Assembly (NCBI GenBank): GCA_000507305.1
Contig: DF239098.1
Location: 257,436-321,435 of the forward strand
DNA: 64,000 bases
Reading direction: 5' to 3'
Source of the DNA: Breviolum minutum Mf 1.05b.01
Lineage: Eukaryota; Sar; Dinophyceae; Suessiales; Symbiodiniaceae
Shown here: in pieces, positions 47,958 through 61,300 of the stretch
How positions within the stretch are numbered: the stretch's first letter is position 1
How the letters are laid out: each line of letters opens with the position of its first letter
Translations under genes and position numbers: made by a program
Notes under the pieces: generated by a model
Told to the model about the DNA's origin: nothing
The model's input: the letters and a program-made list of their open reading frames with translations, nothing else
Databases searched by the model: none

Positions 47958-50900
47958 CTCCCAACAGCAAAAAACTTTCTGGCCCGTCAAACGTATTTTA
48001 AATAGCAGGTGGCCAGCTCCCCAGCGTGTATGACTTTGTCAGAATTTTACTTTTGGAACCTGAAAGTGAGCCCCCGAGAGAGTATGAAGGAAGGAGGTCA
48101 TGAAGTTTGGTGCTTTACATCATTGACATCATGATTGAAGGATAGTGTCAGATACAGTAATTGCGCAGTAATATAGAGGCCCTTCTTCATGTGTGCACCC
48201 TGACAGTGAGAATTGGAAGTGTACGATCTAAGCGATACTGCAGGATTAAAAACTGATGCTACTAGGATGCTTGATGCATGTCATCAAAAGGTTTCGAGGC
48301 ACCAAATGAAGACACGAATGCCAGTCCTGGATCGACGCATGGAAGAAGCACAGCCCAAAAAGCATCTTCCTGTCCAACTTTGTGAAGCTTCAGGAAGGCA
48401 CGTTTCAAGCCAATAACTTGCGCCGCGCTTTCTCAAGCTTGCATGGTGGTGATCCAAGTTGCTTGAATCGTTGCTTATCATGTGTCTTGATCTTGTCCAT
48501 GGCCCAAGTGTCTTGAAGTTGGACAAACCATAAAAATCCATTACAAAGTTTGGGTTTGGAGGCAGCGAGGCAGCCTGAATGTGTGCTTGCACTCCGTGTT
48601 CTTCGTGCAGGATTCACCAAACCTGCAGCCAAGGCTTCACATGCTTGTCATCGGAGAAGTTTGTACAAGTCTGTCTCACAAGTTCGTGCATGCCGTTCTT
48701 TGGGTGCATCACGTTTCATAAGTTTTGAAGCGTGACTCAAGCTTAGCTCCACACCACTCAGCATCAATGGAATTGAACGCCCGGAGCAAGTTGGACTTCA
48801 AGCCTGAGAGGAGAGAAGCACAAGTTCCTTCTTGTGAGTGAAGGTCGACCTATGATAAAACGCAGCTGTAAAATAAGTCAATAAGCGTTTGCCTGAGGCA
48901 TAGACCTTTCGGAGGTTCAATGGTCATTTTCATTCCATTTTGGAGAACCGAGATTGGGAAGTCTGGTGAAGGCATTGATGTCCTTAAAATAGCCAAGCTG
49001 TGACGCTGTGCCTGCTTCTTCCACAGCAAGGTACCACTCTTGGACAAACCATCTGAGAAATGCACAGCCACAGGCGGAATTGGTCTGCAACTCCCTGAAT
49101 CAGCCATGAGAATATCAGGCAAAAGCATGATGCAACCAGGCACTGCTGCGAATATCAGCTTCATGGTTTCCCGCCCCGCCTTATCTGGGCTTAACTCTTC
49201 CACCATCACCTCCAGCCTTGACATCCAAGAAGGTGCCAGGTGGCCTTGCATTCCAAAGTTGGAACTTCACGTGGCTTTCATGACTTCATGATTGAATCTG
49301 ATTGTTTCCTGTGCCAACACACATCCTTGAGACTTTCACAATTCTGCAGGATTACCCACAATCCTTGCTCTGCGCCATCCTTAATTGCGCGTTCAGCCTG
49401 CACAACACAATAGACCACATACATGGCCTGACATACCGTCCTTCATAGCGAGAAAGACTGTGCTAAGCCATGGAAAGCCCTCGCCTTTGGACCTTGTCCT
49501 TGACCCAGGGACACCTGGCTAAAGAAACTGCAAACAAGCCAATGTCCCAAGCAAATTGTAGCAAATCTGCACTGAAGTCTGCTCAGATTGAATGGAGCCA
49601 AGATTCATCACCTTGCTTCTGTTGTAAAACAAGGCAAAACCACGGTGATGTAGTGCTCATTCATCGACATCTTTTGTGCCAAGCGTATGACTTCAACCTG
49701 GCACGCCGAAAGCTGATGTCCAAGCTCTTTCTCACATAGACAAGATTGACTTAAAGGCTGTTTTTCATATGCATTCACAAGATTTTCCAAAATGCCGGTC
49801 TTACCATAGGGTCAGCACCAGAGGACAACACAAAAATCAGCGGCTTGCAGTTGGAGCCCGCGCTGTGAAAGGCCCTGACAATACCAATGAGTTTCAGGTC
49901 ACAGGACAACCAAACCGACACGACCCGTGAAACGAAATCTGGGCATCCGCTCTTCTCCAAGTTAAACCCTGGCGGCTCCAAAAAGCTCTTGCCCAGATTG
50001 GCTGCTATCACCTGTTTAGACAACAATTGTCTAATTGTCTTCCGACAGCTTCGATGTGTTTCCATCACTCAATTTTTGCTCCATGGGCCTCTTGCAAGCC
50101 TGCTATGGTGTAGTCAGTACGAACCTTGGATATGGCCATTGCTGACATTGCGACACCAATGTATTCCAATTTATACATTCGGCGATCTGTTGATGCGCAT
50201 TTGTATCATGCAGCTTCCTCTCCACTGATTTTGACCCTCTCTACATTGCATCTGGAGAACTGCCAAAAGCACCAAAGCCCTCTGCAAGGTTGACATCTGC
50301 TCCTAGGCAAGCAAACTCCTTTGGGTGTAAATCTTTCTCCACAAACAGTGCTGCATTGAAAGCTCAGACCCAATTTCTAGAAATTCCCGCACTGAAATCC
50401 CGCAAGAGCTATGTGTCAACTTGATTCCGAGGTACTCACTGTTCAGATTCAAATCCATAACTTGTCAGCTTGCATCAATGCGACAGCTATTGACGCACTG
50501 AAATGCGCTGAATATCTTAACGCAAAGAAGATCTGAGAAATGAAATTGCCTGCAAAAACTTCCGAGTTTATCCCAATCAACCAATCAACACTCACACAAC
50601 CTGTCCCTAGTCCTTGCCCGGCCAGTGCTCAGCAAGTGGATTGTCAGAGTCAAAAACCAATCTCCATCTGTCGATGTTGTCCTGGCCACAAAACACATCC
50701 TCTCCCCTTCTTGAGGACCCCTCTCTCAGCGCAAAATCAGATTGAAACTGCAGCATCCTTGAAGGAGTTGGCAAACTTGTTCCAAGGTCCCTTGCCCAAT
50801 TTGTCCAACACGCAAATCCTGGCTCAGGGGTCATTACAATTAGCTCCCTTGCTTCGATCTCTGCCATGGTTCTCTGCGTCACCAGCCTGCTCCACATTTT

Positions 50901-53900
50901 TTCTGTCAGCCACTCTGCAGAAGGCTTGGGTATCTGCGCCGTGCCACCTCCCAAGGCCATGAGCAGCAAGCGCCTGGCTTGACACTCAAAACACTATTGC
51001 CAAAGTTGGGCTTGGCAGCAAAATGCGTTTGGGACAAGTGTAAAGGGCGTTCAGTCGACTCCCATGTTTCGAAGATCTCCGCTCTTGGAATGCTCTCAGA
51101 TAAACATGCCAGGCCAGGCTTCTCCTCCAAATTGATGTCATCGTCAACCTGCCACTGCAATGTTTCTATGAGTCTTTCGTGTCATGTGAGCATAACTGCA
51201 TCATTTGCTCAGTTTCTCACACCATTTACCTGTTACACAAACCCATGTGGCCTCCATGGACTTGAAGGCTAGCAAGAGGGACAACATCAATTTGTCCTAG
51301 CCATGACATCTGCGTTGAGATTCAAAACAAGATCCCACTAGATGAACACTAATCACTAGTCAAAGTGCTTTTTATGACCAATGGCCCAGGTCCTTCTCAA
51401 AGAGTGAATGGCAAGTCTGTTCCTGAGCAAAAGAATGAATACAGGTAGGATAGAAGGGGAGACGGAGGTCATGATAACACAACAAGCACCTTTCTCAATC
51501 ATCATCACAGTTTCCGGAAATGTAACCTGTCGAAATCGCGCACAAACTTTTGAGTTCACCCTCCCCAATCTGAGCCCATTTGAAGACTCCAAACTCTCTA
51601 CGACTTCACTTGAAGCTCCAAGAAAAGGTTCAGCATCTCTTGGATGAAGCATCTCAGTCTTAACATCCAAAGACTGAGACGACTCAAGATCGAATCAAAG
51701 ACTAAATGAGACCTAGGTCCTTAACTTGAGTTCTGGAAATGGTTCCCTGCGCCAGCTGACTGCCTTTGGGTTTGAAACACTGACCTTGAGTATGTCTAGC
51801 TTTAACCTCAAACCGTGCATATATCTATGATAGCAGGTAGGTGCAAAAAAAATGTGCTTCAATAATGTCCAGAATGAGAGCAAAACACCTGGATTCGCTG
51901 GAACACTCCAGGACTGCCAAAGCTGCCCAAAACCTATCTCGGCAAAGACCCCAAAGCTAGAAGCAGTTGGGAATTTCAGCACTCAAATAAACCCTGCCGC
52001 TCTTCAGCAGTAAAGCTATGTAATTCACTTGCAAAAAGGTTAGCTGGCTCCGCTGTGCGGAAAGAATTTGCATCAAAGGCATTACAGCGTCAGACACGAC
52101 GAAAGAAGCCCTTCCTCAGTTTCCAAAAATTCCCCTCTGAACGTCTATCCTGCCATGTAAGCCTGAACACCGGGACCAGAATCACCTCTCAAACTTCTCA
52201 AGGTGGCATAACTGAATATCATAGGGAAAACATGTGGAAATGTCTGGTCCAAGAATCTTGAAGTCATTCGCAATGTCACCACGTGCAGCGCCTTTTTCAA
52301 TTGCAGCTGCAATGGTCTTTGCCAACTTGTACTTCCTCGAGAATGGTCAGGTGTGTAAAAAGTCGAAAGACAGTTGAATGTAATTCGAAGTTTTGCTTCC
52401 CAACTGCACAGACTTGGATTCAAGAATACAACTCTCCAAGGACTCAGTGATTTAGTGATTACTGCTGGCTTGCTGAATTGCGATAATTTATGTCCAGCTT
52501 CTCATATCGCTCGTAGGCGGTTGTACCAGACCTTTGCGGATCCACAGAGTCCATTTAAGGTACGCATCCAGTTGAAGTTGAGATGGACGGAGGCACAAAC
52601 TCATTAAAACCCTTGCTACCCAAGCTGCCGTTTTGGGTTCTCTGCCTGCGGAATACAGGAGAAAAATGCAGAAAAGGGCTGACCGGAGCTTGGAACCCAA
52701 GCCGCTGTTTGACCATACGTTTTAGAAGGACGAGTAGACATGGATACACAAGGATATGTACATCATATACCCACAAGGTTTAATGATGATCTAATTGCAA
52801 AAAATGTCAGGAATATTATGACACATGGACTCAAGAGAACACTGTGTCTATGATTATATAAATCTATCTAGACCCCAATTCCCAGCGCTGGGGTGCAAGA
52901 AATGAACAAGCTCTCCTGAAATTCTACTGGCTCGTCGTCTCCTGGAAGGCTGCCACCCAAATCCTGAGCAACGGGAAAAGACGCAAGTTCAGCAGAAATC
53001 TGACAAATCGGAACACGAAGAAAACGAAAATTATAGGATTCCAAATTTCCAGTTCTATTCGACTTCGCAATGGCAAGTTGCTGCTAGTGGTTTGTCATCC
53101 AGCTCCGTCTTGCCTCCGTTCGCGACCTCTCAAAGTCACCCGCTTTTACTCAAAACAAAACGAGCTGGACGGGTCACACAACTATTGAATACACATGAAT
53201 ATTATGTATACATACTCTATTTGGTGTCAAACACAAAGTTGGTTTGCTGCAAGTGATGCCTCTGCTTTGTCGGGCAACTGAGTCTGGTCCTGCACTTTCT
53301 CGATTTTTGCACGCTTTGGCTGTGGCTTTGCAGCACCTTCAAAGAAGGGTTGTTCCTAATTACGATTCGAAATATAGTTCATCACAACTGCCCCGGATGA
53401 AAAGATGGATTCAGATTGATGTTCACGGCCTCCCTCAGCCCACTCGTCGCTGGCAGGAACCGAGCACCTGTTTCTGAAAATTCAAGGGTCGACTCGTCGA
53501 CTCATCGACTCGATCTGAGTCCAACTAAGAATGTCTGAGCCAAGGCACAATTCTACAGTGTCTTTCCAACCCAATTCAGTGGGCCTCTGGCGTCGGAATA
53601 GAATCCAGTGAAATTGTGAAATTGAGCACTTGGAAAAGGCCAGATGAAGCAAAGAGTCTGAAACTGCAAGTATTGGGAACCCTCTATTTTGCACGAAGTT
53701 CTGCAACAGTCCCCTCTGCTTTATGTTAAGCCACGATTTTTCCAGGTCCACAAGCGAGCCAGCTGGGTCCAGGAAAAGGACAGCCTCGCAGCCAAGGGTG
53801 AGACACAGCTTTCTGCGTTTAACGCAACCAGCAAAGCTATCGGCCTCCTCCTCAACCCCATGAGCCTGGCCATGCTGGGATGGTGCGAAACAAACATGGA

Positions 53901-55081
53901 ACCTGAAAATTGCCCCTTTGAAAAGTAAAATCATCTTCCAAACTTCCAAACTTCCAAACCTCCATTTTTGGGTTCCATGAGTTCCATGTTAGCATTCCAG
54001 AAGGTAGATCACGGGTAATCTGCGTCTCACACATTTGCATGATAGCGGTGTTCCAATGGTTTCCCATGACCCAAACTGGCAATCACCTTGCCTCGGCCCA
54101 CTTGCGCCTCAAGGGCATGATCTTTTGCTGCCAAGACAAATGGCATTGCCAGCTATAGCGCCTGAGAGCATGTTTTGCAATTCGCACCAGGATGTCAGCA
54201 TGCCAAAATACATAGATGCATCAAGAAATTAAGATACTAAGATCTTGTCCTGGACTCTTCGTCCTCCGCCGTCACCTTGACAATCACCTGCCGGATTCTC
54301 CAGGACATGAGGAGTTTCTTTCGTCTGCGACGGCCAACATATCAAGGCAGATGAAGCACTGTGACTGTGCTGGCAAATCCTTACACGTACTGGATAAGTT
54401 TATGCCCAGAGAGATTCTAGGTTTAGGTTGTGATCAGCGCCTCCTTCCCTCCGGATTGCGACATGGGCAAGATCTATCCGGCTGGGAGCATGACTTGTGA
54501 GTCTTTCGAGATGCCCTGATACATGCTGCAAATACAAGATGGGGAAATGACTCCTTGGTGCTTGGGCCATGTGTTCAAAAATTATTGTGAGATACCATCA
54601 TTGTCAGTGTGTCCGGCCGAATGTCAAAAGTGTTGTGACAATTTGGAGATTCAAAGCCATGACTCTCTGCACTCGCATTGCCAGGAGTGTCAATGTCTCT
54701 GTGTCTGTGTGTGCGTCGACCCATATTCATCCTTTAAATGAGAAACAGCTATAGATCGAAATGTCTTCACAAACTTAACAAAGATGAATGCACAAAAATC
54801 ACTTGTCACCAGCTCCGGAACTGGTAGTCTGAGCTCCCATCAAAAAGCAGCTCCAGGAACTTGCTCTGCAAAGCAGCCAAGCGTTTCTGGATGTTGCGCT
54901 CAAACTTCTCTGCAGCTGCCTTAGACTGATGACAACTGTCTCCAGGCGCTTCAAAACGGTTTCAAGAACTTTGCACACCGTTTCAAACGACAAACGACAG
55001 TGTCCAAAGTCCAAAACACCGTTCGACTCTCCCAGGCACAATGTCACAATGCAGTCCATGGAATCCAATCATACCACATAC

Positions 55082-55143
<62 letters not shown>

Positions 55144-55231
55144 NCTACTGCTGCTACTACTGCTACTACTGCTACTACTGCTACTACTACTACTACTACT
55201 ACTGCTACTACTGCTACTACTGCTACTACTG

Positions 55232-55266
<35 letters not shown>

Positions 55267-55306
55267 GCTACTGCTACTGCTACTGCTACTACTACTACTG
55301 CTACTG

Positions 55307-55349
<43 letters not shown>

Positions 55350-58300
55350 CACTACCACTACCACTACCACTACCACTACCACTACCACTACCCACTTGCA
55401 TCTGAGTTCCTCGCAATCGCATTCTCATAGATTGTGTAAAACCTTCGAGGCAAGTCTAACATGTATACCAGCTCCTTCAGTTGAGGTCCAAAATTCAACA
55501 AATTTCATGGGTGTTTGTCCAACGATGAGGCTGAAACCACTCAAGGCTGTATTGGTACATCGGCTCCACCTCACTGAGTGCCCATTAACCCATAAGATGT
55601 ACAAAAAGCAGACCCTTTCTGTACGTATGTATACATTGCAAAAAACGAATCCCAAGCTAGGACTGCTGCATTGCACAGATCTGCAACCACAAAGAAAAGG
55701 GCGCTGGCCTTCAGACAAAAGCATTTGTTGTGGTGGACAAATTCCATGAGACAGTCTCAACAGCAGCACTTGAAAACACCCATCTCATTCAGTTTTGTGA
55801 GCTCGAAACCTGAGGGATCTTGGACATTGCACGTACAGAATTAAGCAACCGACACGAACAGCTACAGGCACCTTCCAGGGACGACTCTGATGCCGCAGAG
55901 GGCGGGGACGAATTTGACTCAACATCTTTTGACATGGCAACATAGTCTGTGCTGGCTTGGTTTGGCACATATGTTGCGCGGGTTTCTTGAACTTGAGCTT
56001 GGGTCTTTTCCTGTAATGAAAAGCTGGTTCGCTACTACTGCACGCGATCACAAACAATCCGTTCTGATTGAATGTTGGGAAATGTTTGGAGTTTGGATTT
56101 GATTTCTGCCATAATGGTAGAGTCTTGTAATGTCTTGTAACTTGTATACTATGTGTTGACCTTCTGACTGTTGCTTCTTGCGGGCCAGTCCTGCTCGGCA
56201 ACACGCTCTTCTATTCTGAGAGATGCCTCGCAGGCAAAGAGTGAATGGGCATTTTGATTTTGCCGAGAAAAGCAATGTAGTGTTTTCACTGAGCATCTTG
56301 GGACAACACCGTCTTTGAGGTGGCAAGGGTATTGATGAGCTCCTTCAGAATGCACGTCAGCATTGCAAAGTCCACTTGTGCAAAATGCAAACGTGTCCAA
56401 AAGAACTGCTTTTGATCGATAGTCACAATAGTCTTGCCTCATCGTCCAAAATGTTCCCTGTCGATTCTGAGAGCAGCTGTAAAATCCGCTCCTTGTCGCG
56501 CACAGCAAGGAAGGAAAGTTCAGATGAATCAATATCTAGGAAAGACCGCTTCCCAGTGCAGTGTCCTCAATCTCTTTTAACTGAGCTTTGCTTTGTGCCT
56601 CAAATGATGTTTCAGCCATACTACATCATAGCTCTGGCCATGATGCAAAGAAAGCTCTCTGGGTTGAAAAAGTTCGTGTTCTGGGATCCAAACGCTTTCC
56701 ATAATCAGATTTTGTCGCTTCCGCTCCACTTCTTGCTCCTGATATATCGATGCATCGCAACAAGCCATTCACCATCTATCCCATACGCAGCTGCTGCATA
56801 ATATGTCCGCGCCTCTTTCGCTACCAGAATACCAAGCATCTGATCCTGGAGTCCATCCGGTGTTGCCATGAAGTTCAACAAAGTCACCTGCCAGCAGATT
56901 GAGCATGCTCAACCCAAGGTCGTCCAAAAATCACAAAAATCATGTAGATATGTAAGATAGGTAGGGCTGAACATATCACATGGCATCTTCGGCAGTCCCA
57001 CCTGCACACAGACCTCTGGTGAGTAGTGCGGGTTTGGTAGCTTTGTTGTAATGTAGAAGCGGAAATCCTGATGCCAGGTTCAGGTGACTTGTAACCATGG
57101 AAATAGCGCACCAGACTCAAGAACTGAACTGACTGAACTGTTGACTGCCTTGTTGTACTCACATGGAGCGTCTCCAAGCCGAATCATCATCTCAGGTCGC
57201 AGGATGAATCAAGATCAGGCATGTATAGAAACTAGTCTACTGATCCATAATTCTAGGTCATCGAATTGTTCACTTCAGTGTGTCAAATTCTTCAATCAAG
57301 CCAGCCCTGTTTGTTCCACTTGTACTACAGCGCTTTGATCCCTATCTCGAGGCATTGAGATACAAGCCACGCTGCCAGCTTTGAAGATTGCCTGCTGTTT
57401 GCCATGTTTTTTCAAGTAGGTAGTCAGTGTGTTGAAAAACACAACTCAAGTTTCCAAACAGAAAATGAAAAAATGAGGAGCTCGCCTTCTGCAAGAGTGG
57501 TTCGAGCAAGGGATCAAGTTGCTCCAACACCTGGTTTGGCATCCGAAGAAGTCCGTAGGTGTTTCCTCTTATGACGAAGGAAATAGTTTGTGGGTGTAGG
57601 GGTTCCGGCATACCCATCCCAAGACGCATGGATTCAGCAAGGACCCAGAATATGACAATGAAAGTGAGATGTGCACTTTCCAGCTGGGCATTCGAACATT
57701 TTCCAGCAGTGTGGGCTTGCCATAGGCAATGGCACCTGTTTTTGGAAGCATATGCGCCGAAATGCTATGGTGGCTTCCGGTGGTACTTCATGCTTTTGAG
57801 TGTTTGAGCATCATCATGCTCTTACTCACCTTCAAGCGCTCGTGCATAGTTTTGAGTCAAACGAAGGATGCGAAGCTGCTCTCCCCTTCCTGGCATCCAA
57901 CAGAGAGTATTTCAAATGTCAGATACATTTTGCCCTTATGGGTCACACCAATAGTCAGAAACGAGTTGTGACTCGTTGCTCATGTTCTAACCTAAACTAC
58001 CCCACCTGCACAGGCTTTTCGGATCCATTGGTTGGCCTGTTCAAGGCCAGTCCCCAAGTGCTTCAGATGCCAGCGGCTCATAATCTTCATCTCATTTATG
58101 CAGCAAATGAATGAACCCTTCAGGCCCAAGGGAGCTCCCATTTTCACAACTTAAAATTGCATTTTACAATGATCTGCAATACCTTGTATCTGCTAAATGT
58201 AGCACTTACTGCTATAGCATTGTATTGGCTTGCGTTGGATTGTAGCTGTTGGGGCTTTACTTATATTCCCTCCGTTTGAATTCCGACATCTTGCATAATC

Positions 58301-61300
58301 TTGTGTGAAGCTGAACACCTTTGGGCTGCCTAATTGCTTAATTCATTGCCGTGCAATAGCCTATGCACACAAGTGCTTATGTTTAAAGCCTCGTATGCAC
58401 TGCACATTAATATAATGGTATAGTCCAAAGCCTGATTGCGTGTCACGTAGGATGCATGTATTCGCATTTCTCTATGTGCGCACATCCGGCAAGTGTCCTT
58501 GCAACCTTTAGCTTGTTTCAAAAACGGCAGGCCTGCAGCTGCGGGTCAATCATCAACGGCCATCTCCGTGACCTTCATCCGGCGAAAGTGACAAAGTCAG
58601 AAGTTGAGCAGCAGGCTGGTCCAGTAGGTAGCAAATGGATGCAAACGGGTGAAACATGTGTTACTAGTGATTAATAAAGAGTTGCACACACTTCAATGCT
58701 CAGTGATCAAGTCCAGCGGCCTCTGGATGATGATGGCGTTTTCGACAGAGACCTAGCACAAAGTCACAAAGCAAATACCATCTTCATAACACAATGTTAA
58801 TCAGCGGGTGCCAGCAAATCAAAGCATGCATAACACGTTTTCACGAGTGATAGCACCTGATCGTTTGGAAGTTTGTCTATGACCCACTGTCGAATCTGAA
58901 CCTGGCGTGGGTTTGAATCTCAAAGGCCTGCACGATGTCAGTATCGTGGCATAAATCTCTCTTTCAATCATCTACGGTACCCCCCCTAGCATAAACACCG
59001 CACCACATGATGTCTAGACCCCAAGACAAGGACAAAGAAGCCTCATCACCCAGCACTGTGCGCAAGGAGAACTCCTGTGCAGATGGCAGCTGGTTGTCCT
59101 TCATGAGTTGTACCTCGGAGAAATTCGAAACAAAACAGAACATCCAAACAGCCGCCAGCTTAGCCTGTGCGAATTAACACGAATCGACCAGCTAAGTCCA
59201 ACGAAGAGAACTATGTCCCTGGCCCAGCTCTTGACAGTGTCCACTCGGTAGCGGCCAGTGAATGTACCCAAGTATGCAATGATTCCTGAGCCGATGAGAA
59301 CCTCGGATGCCAAGAACTTGAAGACATTTCACAGCAGAAGGTAGGAAAGCAAGGTTCGACAGCAAAAAAAGTGACAAGGCTACATTTTGCGGACGCAACA
59401 TACCTACCAAGTTCTCTTCTTTCGGTGAAACCAGTATCAGAACACTTTACACCGCAGGAACGTGACAGCCCGCCGTTTGGTGGGCCCCTCAAACGCCCTG
59501 TCAATTATCCTGGCCATCTATGCCCTAGCCATTCCTAACCTTTGGACCTCACATTTAGAACTGGATCATCAATCTCCTTCACAACGTCCTTGCCAACTTC
59601 CATTGCACGCTTCAGGTCCTTGAGGCGAATGTCTCTTTCCCATGAAGAAACAAGCTCCTTTCCTTGGGATACCAACCTATCTCTCTCCTCACGACGAGCT
59701 TTTGTTGTTCTTTCTACATTTTCTTTGTATGAAGCGATGGCCATGTCATGGTGCTTCTTCAACTCCAAGTTGTGAAGTATTTTGTTGGTGGCCATTTGAT
59801 TGTCAAGCTCTTTCCTCCAATGCTCTTTTCGCTTCCTCTCATACTCTTCCACTTCTGGAAGAGAGATGAAAGTTTCTGTGAAGAGCGGGAAAGAATGAGA
59901 CGAAGCAGCCTCAATGAACTCTCTTCGAGACTCTGCTCGTCTTGCCTTGTTGTTCTCGATCTGAGAGAGGAGCTGAGATTGATTTTTCTGGCAAAGATTG
60001 CGCTTGTGTCGTTTTTCTGTTTGCTCTTCATCCAGGCCTCCCTTGACAGTTTCCTGCCACATCTTCGCTTCAGTCACTGCCTTCCTGGCATCTTTTCGCA
60101 GCGTCTCTATGTAGCGTTCAAAGGCTGCATCCTGAACGGCCTTCTGCTGTTGTTCAAGAGTAAAGCCTTCTTCTTGAACTTGGCGACGACAACGCTGAGA
60201 ACGGTGCTTCTTCTTTGAAAGGCAGCCTTCACTTGAAGAGCGAGACGGGCGAGAGCTGCTATAAGCTGACATTTCACTAGCAGCACTCCGCACGGCGGAA
60301 GCCAGATCTTTGTGTCCTTCCATTGCGGCCTTTTAGTGCCCTGGGCAGGGCTCTAGGGCCAAAGACATTCCCACTGCAAGCCGAAAGCTTTGGAGAACAA
60401 AGAACATTCAATTCTCATGTACACTTCCAACATGATCCTTTCTCAGTTTCTTGATTTGGATAATCTTCACTTACAAATCTTTTTGCAAATCACATTACTA
60501 AAACACAGCCAGCCATTTCATACTGGGGCAGCTGCATCTCCAGTGAGATTGGTATGTTGCTCTCCCAAACGCTTTGAGGACTCCATCCATCGAGTTTTTT
60601 CACCTTCGAAGTGGCAAATGATTTTGAAAATGGCACAATAACTAATGGCTGATGATGCTAAAGGGGAAAAAGGGAAAAAGAAACAAGAACTCTCCAAGGC
60701 CAAAATCATCACAAGACTTTGAATCCCTGGTTCGAAGTGAAACGGTGCGATGTGTATCAGCCACTACATTGCATCCTTACAAAATCCCAAATTACATGGG
60801 TGAAGAAAAAGATTGAGAGGCTCACACCAAGCCTCCTAGGCCACTGATGAGTTTCTCTGCCCGGACAAGTCGTTTGCTGCAATCGTCAACCTTGCGAAGA
60901 CCCGAGGTTTAACAGGATTTGGTCATGGATTGACATCTGCATAAGCTTCCAAATTCAACCGTGTATGCATATTGAAGTTCCGCCTGCACGGCAAGGTCGT
61001 CCTTCTTCTTTCTGGCAGATTCAAAATCTGCAAGAAGTTGTGCCACATTGTCCTGAACTAGCTGAAGTCACCAGATCGACATGAATACTGTATGATATAC
61101 CAATGTTGATTCTACGAATTATCCCTTCAGAACGGAAAAACATTGAAATATTTTGGGACCAGTGGACATCCGACACGAACACATTCATGCTCTCTCAAAT
61201 CAAATACGTGCAACATGTCCTGCACCGCCTTGAGCTCTTGTTTCTTCTCATCAAGAACAGCCATCACCTGCGAACTTCTTCCAAATCCCAAATCGCATCA

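Noticed and set aside
54929-55749. Frames of 110-250 codons rich in Thr, Leu, Tyr, Val or Ser
   Set aside because: Translations of the (TAC)n repeat; the real coding pieces here are short dynein exons in other frames.
56376-56801. 141-codon plus-strand frame
   Set aside because: Antisense to four dynein exons (56738-56694, 56598-56566, 56491-56438 and part of the next intron).
60390-60641. 83-codon plus-strand frame overlapping the dynein GEKTRW exon
   Set aside because: The minus-strand exon matches the AAA5 consensus and phase; the plus frame has no motif.
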